From the NCBI GenBank assembly GCA_910577555.1, contig CAJTLF010000005.1, forward strand, positions 1-64,000: DNA of 64,000 bases, read 5' to 3'. The DNA is from an uncultured Christensenella sp. Its GTDB lineage: Bacteria > Bacillota > Clostridia > Christensenellales > Borkfalkiaceae. Position 1 is the first letter of the stretch, and the number at the start of each line of letters is the position of its first letter. Below the pieces are notes generated by a model, which saw nothing but the letters and a program-made list of their open reading frames with translations, had not been told where the DNA came from and did not search any database. The position numbers were made by a program, and so were the translations under genes. Positions 18,059-27,259 of this stretch are shown piece after piece.

Positions 18059-19243
18059 TTATACTTTTTTATAAAGTTTCGATACGCCCGTTTCGATTGC
18101 CGCACGCTTTACGGCGTCCGCGACGCAATCGTGTGCGCGCTTATCGTAGGCGTAAGGCAAGATATATTCGGGCGAGAGTTCCTTTTCCGTTACGCAGCCC
18201 GCTATGCCGAGCGACGCCGCGCGCATCATTTCGGTATTAACGGTGGTAGCTCTTGCATCCAGCGCGCCCCTGAAAAGTCCGGGGAACACGAGTACGTTGT
18301 TTATCTGGTTTGGGAACTGCGAAGAACCCGTTCCGACTACCGCCGCACCCGCGGCTTTCGCATCTTCGTAAGGAATTTCCGGAACGGGATTTGCACAAGT
18401 GAACACTATTGCACCCTTTGCCATACTGCGCACCATATCCTTGGAGACGCAGTTGGGGGCGGAAACTCCCACGAATACGTCCGCGCCCTTCATAGCGTCG
18501 GCCAAAAGTCCCTTTTTATGCGATTTGTTGGTTATCCTTGAAATTTCAGCCTGAGCGGGATTTAACTGCGGGTCGCCTTCGCAGATTATGCCGAACCTGT
18601 CGCACATGGTTAAATCGGTTACGCCGAAGGACAACAGGAATTTACCGATGGATATACCAGCCGCGCCCGCGCCGTTTATTACTACTTTTATATTTTCTAT
18701 TTTCTTGCCGACGACTTTCAAAGCGTTTAAAAGCCCCGCCGCAGTAACTATCGCCGTGCCGTGCTGGTCATCGTGGAATACTGGAATGTCGAGTTCTTTT
18801 TTCAATCTCGTTTCGATTTCGAAGCATCTGGGAGCGGAAATATCTTCAAGGTTAATTCCGCCGAACGAGCCCGCCATTACTTTAATTACGTTAATAATCT
18901 CGTCGGTATCTTTCGTTCTTAAGCATATGGGATATGCGTCCACCCCGCCGAAAGCCTTGAAAAGAGCGCACTTGCCTTCCATAACGGGCATACCCGCTTC
19001 GGGACCGATGTCGCCCAAGCCCAAAACCGCGGTGCCGTCGGTAATGACCGGAACGGTGTTCCAGCGACGGGTAAGCTCGAAGCTCTTTTCCACGTCGGCG
19101 TGAATTGCCATACACGGCTCGGCTACCCCCGGAGTGTACGCAAGAGAAAGTGACTCTCTGCTGTCTACGGGTACGCGTACCTTTGTTTCGATTTTGCCTT
19201 TCCATTCACCGTGTTTGATAAGCGACTGCTCTCTGTAATTCAT
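18059..19243 (-). CDS. Malic enzyme (oxaloacetate-decarboxylating malate dehydrogenase)
   Basis: A 394-residue cytoplasmic enzyme matching the short bacterial malic enzymes. These convert malate to pyruvate and CO2 with NAD(P)H formation. Visible features are the early VAYTPGVAEPC-type block (here LAYTPGVAEPC), the GDIGPEAGMPVMEGK substrate/metal loop, FHDDQHGTA with metal-binding aspartates, and the Rossmann loop VINGAGAAGIS. Length is normal for the family, and the start has a conventional AGGAG-like site. A LysR regulator is divergent, with 149 bases between start codons, and is the natural candidate regulator. Cofactor preference is not assigned. Confidence 0.92.
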   Translation of the reverse strand: MNYREQSLIKHGEWKGKIETKVRVPVDSRESLSLAYTPGVAEPCMAIHADVEKSFELTRRWNTVPVITDGTAVLGLGDIGPEAGMPVMEGKCALFKAFGGVDAYPICLRTKDTDEIINVIKVMAGSFGGINLEDISAPRCFEIETRLKKELDIPVFHDDQHGTAIVTAAGLLNALKVVGKKIENIKVVINGAGAAGISIGKFLLSFGVTDLTMCDRFGIICEGDPQLNPAQAEISRITNKSHKKGLLADAMKGADVFVGVSAPNCVSKDMVRSMAKGAIVFTCANPVPEIPYEDAKAAGAAVVGTGSSQFPNQINNVLVFPGLFRGALDARATTVNTEMMRAASLGIAGCVTEKELSPEYILPYAYDKRAHDCVADAVKRAAIETGVSKLYKKV

Positions 19244-19312
19244 TTTCTTATTCTCCTTGAAATTTTAAAAATGTAATATTTTATCTGTTTTTTAAAATTT
19301 CTTTCATTTTCC

Positions 19313-19346
19313 TTTACATTCTAACACGGATATATTATAATGTAAA
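19313..19346 (+). promoter_or_regulatory. Promoter and operator-like repeat of the LysR gene
   Basis: TTTACA (19313-19318) and TATAAT (19336-19341) are spaced by 17 bases. An 8-bp inverted repeat TTTACATT/AATGTAAA (19313-19320/19339-19346) spans exactly this promoter, so a dimeric regulator bound there would sit over both boxes. It lies in the divergent gap between malic enzyme and the LysR gene. Confidence 0.6.
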
Positions 19347-19392
19347 ATGATAATAAAGCATAGCAATCATAACTAAATGATATGGAAAGATT

Positions 19393-20271
19393 ATGAACTA
19401 CGAATATTACAAGATTTTTTACTACGTTGCAAAGCACAAAAACATAACGAAGGCGGCGGCGGAGCTGTATTCCAGCCAGCCCGCCGTTACGCGGACTATT
19501 CAGAATATGGAGAGCGAACTGGGATGCAAACTGTTTCTGCGCGGAAAGACGGGCGTGGAGCTTACGCACGAAGGGCAGATACTTTACGAATACGCGAGCG
19601 TGGCGTGCAGACAGCTTATTAAAGCCGAAGAAGAGCTCGGGCAAAATTTAAACCCCGAAAACGGCACGATATATATCGGCGCGACGGTGACGGCGTTACA
19701 CTGCTATCTGTTTACGGAAATAAATAAATTTCACGCGAAATATCCGCGGATTAAGCTTAAAATTAGCACTCAGTCCACGGCGCAGACAATTGAAAAACTT
19801 AAAAACGGAGCGGTTGATTTGGCTTTCGTAACCACTCCTTTTGCCAACTGCAAGGGGCTTACCGTTAAGAAGCTTATGAGCTTTGAAAACGTTCTGATTG
19901 CGGGCAAACGCTTTTCCGCGCTAAAAGACAAGCCGCAGTCGATGCACGATATAAGCGAGTATCCGCTTATCTGCCTTAACAAGGGAATGCAGTTACGGGA
20001 GTTTATAGACGACATTTATTCTGCGCACGGGTTGGTTTGCGACCCCGACATAGAAGCCGACTCCGCCGACCTTATAGTGCCTATGGTAGAACACGACTGG
20101 GGGCTTGGGTTCGTTCCCGAGCAGATGGCGGAAACGGCGTTGGCTAAAGGCACGGCGTTTAAGGTTACTTTAAAAGAAGAATTGCCGCGGCGGGAAGTTT
20201 GCCTGATTACAGACGGGGGACATCAGCAGACGCGGGCTTCCTACGAGTTCCAGAAAAGTCTTTTAAAATAA
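19393..20271 (+). CDS. LysR-family transcriptional regulator
   Basis: A 292-residue protein with an N-terminal winged helix-turn-helix (about residues 3-62; ITKAAAELYSSQPAVTRTIQNME is the recognition region, quoted here only as AAAELYSSQPAVTRTIQ) and a periplasmic-binding-like effector domain (about 90-290). LysR proteins typically control a divergent gene and respond to a metabolite. Here the divergent gene is malic enzyme, so a C4-dicarboxylate or related acid is a reasonable but unproven ligand. The promoter region between them carries an inverted repeat. Confidence 0.92.
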   Translation: MNYEYYKIFYYVAKHKNITKAAAELYSSQPAVTRTIQNMESELGCKLFLRGKTGVELTHEGQILYEYASVACRQLIKAEEELGQNLNPENGTIYIGATVTALHCYLFTEINKFHAKYPRIKLKISTQSTAQTIEKLKNGAVDLAFVTTPFANCKGLTVKKLMSFENVLIAGKRFSALKDKPQSMHDISEYPLICLNKGMQLREFIDDIYSAHGLVCDPDIEADSADLIVPMVEHDWGLGFVPEQMAETALAKGTAFKVTLKEELPRREVCLITDGGHQQTRASYEFQKSLLK

Positions 20272-20273
20272 CG

Positions 20274-20306
20274 AACGCCCGCGCGCTATAAAAGCGCGCG
20301 GGCGTT
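20274..20306. terminator. Bidirectional terminator between lysR-type gene and ppa
   Basis: A perfect 14-bp GC-rich stem (20274-20287 with 20293-20306) with a 5-base loop lies between two converging genes. A TTTT run follows on the plus strand. Confidence 0.9.
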
Positions 20307-20320
20307 TTGATTTAGATAAA

Positions 20321-20860
20321 TCAGCCCTGAACTTCGGGAAATTTTTTGTTGTATAATTTTATGCACTTGCGGATTATATCCATAGCTTCGTCGCGGTGGC
20401 ATATTTCCTTGACGGTGGTCGTTTTATGCTCGAGCATTTTATACACTTCGAAAAAGTGCATCATTTCGTCGAAGATATGTTTGGGTAGCTCGTGGATATC
20501 GTAATAATCCTTATAGGTGGGGTCGCCTTCGCATATGGCGATGATTTTTTCGTCCAAATCGCCGTTATCAATCATCTTGATTACGCCTATGGGGAAACAG
20601 GAAACGAGCGTCATCGGATAAATCGGGTCTGCGCCGAGAACGAGTACGTCGAGCGGGTCTCCGTCGTCCGCAAGCGTGCGAGGAATAAACCCGTAGTTTG
20701 CGGGATAGACCGTGGAAGTGTAAAGTATTCTGTCCAGCCTTAAAAGCCCCGTTTCTTTATCGAGTTCGTACTTGGTTTTACTGCCCTTAGGAATCTCTAT
20801 TAAAGCTTCGAACTTCTTCTCGCCTATTCTTTCCTTGCTGATATCGTGCCAGATATTCAT
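20321..20860 (-). CDS. ppa: Inorganic pyrophosphatase, family I
   Basis: A 179-residue soluble enzyme that hydrolyses pyrophosphate to phosphate and so drives biosynthetic reactions. Family I hallmarks are visible: EIPKGSKTKYELDKETG near the N-terminus, YPANYGFIPRTLADDGDPLDVLVLG with the metal-binding aspartates (about residues 53-75), and a following GDLDEKIIA segment. Length and order are normal. It is a single-gene unit with a shared terminator at its 3' end. Confidence 0.95.
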   Translation of the reverse strand: MNIWHDISKERIGEKKFEALIEIPKGSKTKYELDKETGLLRLDRILYTSTVYPANYGFIPRTLADDGDPLDVLVLGADPIYPMTLVSCFPIGVIKMIDNGDLDEKIIAICEGDPTYKDYYDIHELPKHIFDEMMHFFEVYKMLEHKTTTVKEICHRDEAMDIIRKCIKLYNKKFPEVQG

Positions 20861-20965
20861 TTTATTCCCCCGTTAAATTTATAATTCCACTTAAATTATA
20901 GCACGATTTATTATAAAGTAAAATGATATTTTATAATATTTACCATAACAATTTGTTATAACGGG

Positions 20966-20998
20966 TAAAAAAACGCGGAGTTTTTGCAAACTCCGCGT
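20966..20998 (-). terminator. Intrinsic terminator of the permuted GH3 gene
   Basis: An 11-bp stem (20973-20983 with 20988-20998) and 4-base loop are followed on the minus strand by seven T residues. Confidence 0.9.
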
Positions 20999-21005
20999 GT
21001 TGATT

Positions 21006-24000
21006 TTAATCTGTAATCTCAGTCTGAGCTTGTTCTTCCCCTTTCTTTTTGCGTTTGGGTAGGAACGCCGCAAGGCCGCGCCATACGAGCAAGCCTGCCG
21101 CGACTACGTTTACCGCCGCTACGACGGGTATCCACCAAGGGAACGCCTGTTTCATAACGAGCGGTCCGCCGATTTCTACCGAATACTCGTTTTTGATGGT
21201 GTTGTTCTTAGCCGAATAGTAAGCGTTGCAGGAAGTATAGATTATGGACTTTGCCGACTCGCGCGCAAGATTCATATCTACGGGGTTGGAAAGGTCTAAC
21301 CTGCCGTACTGTCCCGCCGTTCCGTACTGTGGATTGAGCTGGGTGTTGAGTCCGCCGCGTATGCCCGCGCGCAAATTCATCCATCTGTCGCTGCCCGCGT
21401 CGTAGTCGGTTACGACCGTGCCTTTAAAGCCGAATTCAGCCCTTAAAACGCCGTCTATCATAGCCTGATTGGAACCGGACCACGTTGCTCCGACCTTGTT
21501 GAACGACGCCATAACGCCGGTAGCTCCACCCTTTTTAATTGCAATTTCGAAAGGTTTTAAATAGTTTTCTCTCAAGTTTTGTTCGGTACACCAAACGCGC
21601 TTATCAGTCCAGGGACTCGATTCGTAGAGTGCAAGATGTTTGATATATGAATAGAGACCGTTTGATTTAGCCCCGCTTATAAAGCCTGCCGCAAGATATC
21701 CGCTTAACACGGGGTCTTCGCTGTAGCACTCGTAATTTCTGCCGTTGAGAAGTTCGCGGTGGAGATTTACGCAAGGCGCGTAAATGCCCGAAATACCGAA
21801 GTTCTGCGCGTCCATACCTACTATTTGCCCCGACGCGAATACGAGTTCTTTATTCCAGGTCTGCGCAACGAGATTTTCCGCGGGCAGAGCGGTCATTTTA
21901 GAGCCTTTGACGTTGGGTGAAAGGTTGGTGCGGTTAAATCCCGAAGGTCCGTCGTAATCCCACCAGATAATTTTGCCTATGCTCTGCACTTCGCGCGAGC
22001 CGTAACCGCTGTCTTCCACGAGAGTGCGTAGCTCTTCCATAGACAACTGGTCGAGTACGTCTTCCCATATGCTATCGTTCCAATTTTCTTCGTTGCCGAG
22101 TTGGAATATAAGTTCTTCGTTATACTTGAAGGGTTGACCGGGGTCTTTTTTACCGCCAAGCTCGTCAAGCGACGCGTAACTGCCGTCTTCCTTGGTTATG
22201 AGCCTTAAATTATGCTCTTTACCCATAACGGGCATATCGGTGTAATCGTAATACTCGTACTGATAATTTTCGTATTTTGCTATTACTTTGCTTTGAACGC
22301 CGCCGCTACGCACTTTTGGAACGGTGTTTTCAAAGTCGCTTCTGGACATATACGTCCAGTCTACACCGAGAGCCGAACCGTCGAGCGGGCATTCGCCGTA
22401 AGCAAGGTCGCCCGTAAAACGGTTTTTAATTCTTCCGTTGCTGACGGGGTCTTTGCGGTAACGCAGAACGAAATCTTCAACCTTATAAGTTACGGTGTTT
22501 TTCTCCATCTCTTTAAGATTGTGAGAGTCGGTCATGAGCTTTAACTGATAGTCGCCTATATCCAACTCCCAACCCGTAGTGCCGCTGTCGTTTTTATCGT
22601 AACAGTCGTAAGACGCGAGTTCGTAAGGGGTGAGTTTGAAAGTTACCGTGCAGTGCTCCTGCGGTTCAAGTACGGGCGTTTTTACAAAATCGATTAAGTT
22701 TACGCTCGCCTTTTCAACGCCGCCGTCATAATAAGGGGGAGTGCTGTAAAGCTGGACTACGTCTTTGCCTGCAACCGACCCCGTATTGGTTACTTTTACT
22801 TTTATTTCTATTTCGGTATCTTTTTCGAGTACGGAATTTTCTTCGAGAGCGAGCGGTTGTAACTCCCAGTCGAATTCAGTATACGAGAGACCGTGACCGA
22901 ACGGGTATTGAACTACTGCGTCGTAACCCGTTTTACCGAATTTGGTTTTGCCGTCGAAATAATGCTCTGCGTCCGCCGTTTCATAAAATTTGTAACCTAC
23001 GTAAATATCTTCGATATAGACTATATCGCTAGACTCGCCGTTAATGCGCGTAATTTCGTTTACTTTGGGGTCGTAAACTATCGTATCGGCAAGCTTACCC
23101 GAAGGATTTACTTCGCCCGAAAGGATTTTAGGGATTGCAGTCGCGCCCGACTGACCCATATATCCGACGTTCATCGCCGCGCCGATATGACCGAAGCTCT
23201 CGTCGTCTAAAAAGGACATATCCATTATAGAGCCAGTGTTGAATACGACGATAACCTTTTCAAAGTTTGCCGTGCACATTTTAATAAGCGACTCTTCTTC
23301 GGTGGAAATTTCGTTGAAGGAACGGGTCGTATCTTCGGGAAGGTTATACTTCTTCTGTGACGACGAAATGCGCCCTATATACTCGCCGCTGTAGCGGGAA
23401 AGAACTATTAACGCCGTGTCCGAATGGGATTTGGCGCGGTTTATGACCGCGTCGGGAAACGCCGTAGCGGTGACCGGTTCTTTAAGTTTAGTGTTGTACC
23501 TGTTGCCCCAGTCTGCTGTATCGCCCCAGTCCTTATCTTCGTCTTTACGCCAGTTTTCGTAAATTCCGATAATCTCTTCGTTGATTTCGAACTTATCTTC
23601 CCTGAACGCTTTCAAAAGCGAAACTCTGTTGTCTTCGTGTACGAACGAACGACCCGAGCCGTTGCCTACGAGAAGGAAACCCGCTTCCGTCGCACCCCAA
23701 CCGAAAATATTGATTTTTTTCTGTTCTTTGGGTAACGGGAGTATTCCGTCGTTTTTCATAAGCACTACGCCTTCGTTGCCGATATTGCGCACTACCTGGT
23801 CGCCGCTCTTTGCGCTTGCGTCGATTTTGTCCTTATCGGTTGCTACCGAATCGGTCTGTTCGGCACAGCCGAGAAAGCTGGAAATAAGCGACTTATATAT
23901 GCCCGACAGACAGTCGATAGTAACCATTACGGCAACTACTATTACCGCAATTACGATAAAGATTATCTGCCCCGTTTTTAAAATGAATTTATTTTTTTTA

Positions 24001-24011
24001 TCTCCTTTCAT
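21006..24011 (-). CDS. Membrane-anchored GH3 glycosidase with permuted domain order
   Basis: A 1,001-residue protein in which the usual GH3 order is reversed. After an N-terminal membrane helix (about 13-33), the C-terminal alpha/beta sandwich domain comes first (GNEGVVLMKNDGILPLP; VNPSGKLADTIVYD; YPFGHGLSYTEFDW). A fibronectin-III-like domain follows (about 400-520), and only then the catalytic TIM-barrel (about 650-960). The expected nucleophile is Asp869 in VVTDYDAG, and the substrate lysine-histidine pair is in YIKHLALYE. A second membrane helix and a basic tail end the protein. Permuted GH3 enzymes are known, for example from Ruminococcus. It begins 14 bases after the 24026-27076 stop, so both are likely co-transcribed. 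The specificity (beta-glucosidase, xylosidase or similar) cannot be told. Confidence 0.85.
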   Translation of the reverse strand: MKGDKKNKFILKTGQIIFIVIAVIVVAVMVTIDCLSGIYKSLISSFLGCAEQTDSVATDKDKIDASAKSGDQVVRNIGNEGVVLMKNDGILPLPKEQKKINIFGWGATEAGFLLVGNGSGRSFVHEDNRVSLLKAFREDKFEINEEIIGIYENWRKDEDKDWGDTADWGNRYNTKLKEPVTATAFPDAVINRAKSHSDTALIVLSRYSGEYIGRISSSQKKYNLPEDTTRSFNEISTEEESLIKMCTANFEKVIVVFNTGSIMDMSFLDDESFGHIGAAMNVGYMGQSGATAIPKILSGEVNPSGKLADTIVYDPKVNEITRINGESSDIVYIEDIYVGYKFYETADAEHYFDGKTKFGKTGYDAVVQYPFGHGLSYTEFDWELQPLALEENSVLEKDTEIEIKVKVTNTGSVAGKDVVQLYSTPPYYDGGVEKASVNLIDFVKTPVLEPQEHCTVTFKLTPYELASYDCYDKNDSGTTGWELDIGDYQLKLMTDSHNLKEMEKNTVTYKVEDFVLRYRKDPVSNGRIKNRFTGDLAYGECPLDGSALGVDWTYMSRSDFENTVPKVRSGGVQSKVIAKYENYQYEYYDYTDMPVMGKEHNLRLITKEDGSYASLDELGGKKDPGQPFKYNEELIFQLGNEENWNDSIWEDVLDQLSMEELRTLVEDSGYGSREVQSIGKIIWWDYDGPSGFNRTNLSPNVKGSKMTALPAENLVAQTWNKELVFASGQIVGMDAQNFGISGIYAPCVNLHRELLNGRNYECYSEDPVLSGYLAAGFISGAKSNGLYSYIKHLALYESSPWTDKRVWCTEQNLRENYLKPFEIAIKKGGATGVMASFNKVGATWSGSNQAMIDGVLRAEFGFKGTVVTDYDAGSDRWMNLRAGIRGGLNTQLNPQYGTAGQYGRLDLSNPVDMNLARESAKSIIYTSCNAYYSAKNNTIKNEYSVEIGGPLVMKQAFPWWIPVVAAVNVVAAGLLVWRGLAAFLPKRKKKGEEQAQTEITD

Positions 24012-24025
24012 CGTCTTATCTCCCC

Positions 24026-27000
24026 TTAGAATTTAATATCGATTTTGTCAAGGTTTGCCGCTCTTTGTACTCCGCCGGTGGTATCTTTAACCGTTCCTAT
24101 ACATTCGAGCGTTATTTTAGTATAACCTGCCTGCAAATCCACTTTTGTAATCTGGTTTTCAACCCACAGGAACCAGAGATTGTCTTCATTCTTATCTCTG
24201 CCGGCAATTTTTACGCCGTTGCCGATATTCAATTTTGAATCGTTCACCGAAAGTTGGAAAATAGTGTTGAACTGAATATCGTTAGTTTTAGTCGTAGCTC
24301 TGTCGAGCGACGCCGCGGTGAGCGTTAAATCGGCACCCTTTATTGCATTTTCGCTGTAAACCCAGAACTCGATTTTAGTTCCTTTAAATACGTCGCTGAC
24401 GCTTGCCGAACCGTCAGAGCCTTTACCCTCTTCAAACTTTTTGCTACCCGTTATTACGGTGTAACTTTCGGCTGTGGGTGTTTCGCCCGAAACTACCGCT
24501 TCCGCCTGAACGGTTATCTTGTCTCCCGAATTTACGTGAACGGTGAACGACGCTTTTTTCGTTACACCGCCCTCGGTTATTTCAACGAAGAGTTCAATAT
24601 CGCGCTTTTCCGTTCCGAGATTGTCGCCCTGACCTATACGGATGCCTTCGGCGTTCTTTATTATGTAATTCTTTGCGTCTAAAACTTCCGCGCCGTCGTA
24701 AACCGCTTTGACGATAAGACCTTCGGCAGTGAATTTCACGTTCTGACCGTAATAAAGGAAATTGGGATTGGAAGTAATTTCCACGCTCTTTATTTCTTTG
24801 CCGCGCACGTCCGTACCGTCGCTCGTGCGGATATTGAGACAATCGATATTTGCCGCTCTCATACTTCCGTCGCCGCACATAATCTGACCGATACATTCGA
24901 GCGTTATTTTGTTAAAGCCTTTTTTGATATCGATTTTGCCGACGTTCACTTCGTCCCAAAGGAACCACTTGCTTACGCCTGCGGGAATTTCCTTGCCGCG
25001 GATAAATACGCCGTCGCCTACGGGTAAATCTTGTGCGGAGTCGCCTTCGCCCAAAGTAATTTTGAACATTTTATTGAACTGGAAGTCGTCCATTTTGTTC
25101 GTATTGTTGTTGTTAGTGCTTGCCGCGGTAAACGATAAGTCCGCCGCCGTTATATCCACTTCCGAATATACGAAGAACTCGACTTTAGTTCCGGATTTGC
25201 CGTCTTTAGGAGTGCCGACGTTTTCTATACAACCGCCGCCGCTACCCTGCTTATCGGTTATATTGCCAACGCCGCTGAACACGGTGTAGCTCGCCGCCGT
25301 GGGCGCCGTTTGACCGTCTTTCAGAACGGCTTCCGCCTGAACAGTCAGGCCGTCGTAAACGATTACGGTAAACGATGCCGTCTTTGTAACGCCGCCTACG
25401 GTAATGCTTACGATAAGCTCGAGCGTTCCGGAGTCCGTTAAAATAGTTCCGTTGGTATATACTTTACCGGACGCGTCCTTAATGACGTAATTAATGGCGT
25501 TGGCATCTGCGCCTTCAGCGTAGTTTGCCCTGACTATCAATCCGCCGAGATTGAGCGCGCCGCCCTTAGAATATACCTTGGTATCGGGTTCGCGGGTAAT
25601 TTCTACGGACTGTAAAGTCTTTTCGGTTACCTTTATATTTATAGTTTTTTCAACGCCTTTGAAATTGAGTTTTACGGCAGTATCGTCGAGAGTAAGCGCG
25701 CCCGCGGGTTCCCACGTAAGTCTTGCCGCGCCCAGCCCCTTATCTCCGTCGTATCCGTTTTCGTACACTGCGTCGAAAGATATGCCTTCAGCGGTAAATT
25801 TTTCGCCGACTTTATATTCCGTTTTAGCGGGCATAGTATTTATGATTATATCAGTGCATACGTCGCCCTTTGCGGGTTGGTCGGGGTTATCGCTTAAACG
25901 AATATCGAGCCTGTCGATATTGGGCGTTCTGTCGTTTTTACCGTCGGCATCCTTTTCACTGCCTATACATTCGACCGTTACTCTGTTGAAACCCTGTTTG
26001 AGCGCGATATTACCGAAAGATACGTCCGCCCAGTTAGTCCATTTACTGCTGCCGCTTTCTGCGGAAGGGAACGGTTTGCCCTTAATAAGCACGTCGTCGC
26101 CGATGAAGATTTCTTCTCTTTCCGCGCCGTCGCCTACGAATACTCTGTAAAGTTTGTTGAACTGACAATCGAGCATCGTCTTATTTGCATCGTCAACGCG
26201 TGTGGACGACGCAATGAGAACGAGACTTACGTTCCGTATATCTTCTTCGGAATATACGAAGAAATCTACCTTAACGCCTTTGGTAATATTGCCGAGATAG
26301 CCCGTACCCGTCCAGGTGCAGTCGTCTTTGATTACTTCGGAAGTCTTTTTACCCGTAATAACGGTATAGCTCTTATCGGCGGGATTTTCTTCGCCTTCGG
26401 GAACCACGTCTTCCGCCTGTACTTTGATAAGCGTGTCAACGTGGATTACGAAAGTATCCGTCTTGGTAACTTCGCCCGCAGTTAAGCTTACCGTAAGCTC
26501 CAGGTCTTTTACGGCTTCTTCCAAAACGGTACCGGTCTTATATTCTTTGCCGCTCGCGTCGGTAACCTTGTACGCCGTTTCGTGTTCGACGACGCCTTCT
26601 TCGTAGTCCGCCCTTACGGTCAAGCCCGTCAAATCGAGTTCGTCGCCCACGGAATAAGCCTTTATGTCGGGTTCACGGGTAATTTCCATACCGTTTAACT
26701 GCTTAGCAAGTACGGTGATGGGAATTGCCTTCTGATAGCCTTCGAAGCTGAGCTTTATCTCTGTTACGTCGGCGGCAAGCGCGCCGCGCGGTTCCCAGCT
26801 ATCAAGGTCGCCCGCGTTAAGCTTCGTGTCGCCATCGAAACCGTTTTCATACACGGCGTCGAAAACCAAGCCCGCAGGATTGAATTTTTCACCCTGCTTG
26901 TATTCCGTTTTCGTGGGCATATGGGTTATAACCAAATCTATGCACACGTCGCCTTCCGTTATCTTAGGCGGGCGTTTCGTGCCGCCGTCATCCGACTGTC

Positions 27001-27076
27001 CGGGCTGACAGCCGACGGAAAACGCAAGCGTGACTGCAAGCAATATCGCCGTCAACGCACTGAAAAATTTTTTCAT
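24026..27076 (-). CDS. Carbohydrate-binding lipoprotein with three tandem module pairs
   Basis: A 1,016-residue lipoprotein (lipobox SVGC). It is built of repeated units, each an Ig-like Big_3-type segment (Y.VGDELDLTGLTVRADY and its homologues) followed by a CBM6/35-like segment starting VQAEAV and ending in TLECIG...ANIDRLDI. Two units are preceded by an extra MPTKTEY.GEKF module. CBM6/35-like folds bind glycans, so the protein probably holds a polysaccharide at the cell surface for the co-transcribed GH3 enzyme downstream. No catalytic motif is visible. Its leader carries the tandem hairpin pair at 27114-27149. Confidence 0.75.
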   Translation of the reverse strand: MKKFFSALTAILLAVTLAFSVGCQPGQSDDGGTKRPPKITEGDVCIDLVITHMPTKTEYKQGEKFNPAGLVFDAVYENGFDGDTKLNAGDLDSWEPRGALAADVTEIKLSFEGYQKAIPITVLAKQLNGMEITREPDIKAYSVGDELDLTGLTVRADYEEGVVEHETAYKVTDASGKEYKTGTVLEEAVKDLELTVSLTAGEVTKTDTFVIHVDTLIKVQAEDVVPEGEENPADKSYTVITGKKTSEVIKDDCTWTGTGYLGNITKGVKVDFFVYSEEDIRNVSLVLIASSTRVDDANKTMLDCQFNKLYRVFVGDGAEREEIFIGDDVLIKGKPFPSAESGSSKWTNWADVSFGNIALKQGFNRVTVECIGSEKDADGKNDRTPNIDRLDIRLSDNPDQPAKGDVCTDIIINTMPAKTEYKVGEKFTAEGISFDAVYENGYDGDKGLGAARLTWEPAGALTLDDTAVKLNFKGVEKTINIKVTEKTLQSVEITREPDTKVYSKGGALNLGGLIVRANYAEGADANAINYVIKDASGKVYTNGTILTDSGTLELIVSITVGGVTKTASFTVIVYDGLTVQAEAVLKDGQTAPTAASYTVFSGVGNITDKQGSGGGCIENVGTPKDGKSGTKVEFFVYSEVDITAADLSFTAASTNNNNTNKMDDFQFNKMFKITLGEGDSAQDLPVGDGVFIRGKEIPAGVSKWFLWDEVNVGKIDIKKGFNKITLECIGQIMCGDGSMRAANIDCLNIRTSDGTDVRGKEIKSVEITSNPNFLYYGQNVKFTAEGLIVKAVYDGAEVLDAKNYIIKNAEGIRIGQGDNLGTEKRDIELFVEITEGGVTKKASFTVHVNSGDKITVQAEAVVSGETPTAESYTVITGSKKFEEGKGSDGSASVSDVFKGTKIEFWVYSENAIKGADLTLTAASLDRATTKTNDIQFNTIFQLSVNDSKLNIGNGVKIAGRDKNEDNLWFLWVENQITKVDLQAGYTKITLECIGTVKDTTGGVQRAANLDKIDIKF

Positions 27077-27113
27077 AATTTAACCCCCAAATATTTTTAT
27101 ACTGTTAAGTGTA

Positions 27114-27149
27114 TTTTCCGTCCTTACGGACGGAAAAGGGTGTACACCC
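27114..27149. repeat. Tandem palindromes in the leader of the 24026-27076 gene
   Basis: A 10-bp stem with a 4-base loop (27114-27123/27128-27137) is followed immediately by the perfect 12-bp palindrome GGGTGTACACCC (27138-27149) and then TTTTT on the plus strand. This is the same arrangement of two abutting hairpins as at 6967-7010 and 11190-11230. Confidence 0.85.
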
Positions 27150-27259
27150 TTTTTACGCAAAATGCGGTGCAAGCGCACGATAAATACACCGCTTTACGCT
27201 ACACCGCAATTATATTTATATATAAAAAATTTTCAATACCAAATTCGTTATCGGTCGAT

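Noticed and set aside
18037..18105. N-terminal extension of the GLUG lipoprotein
   Set aside because: The upstream ATG lies within the malic enzyme gene, and using it would bury the lipoprotein signal peptide; the Met at 18036 has a ribosome-binding site.
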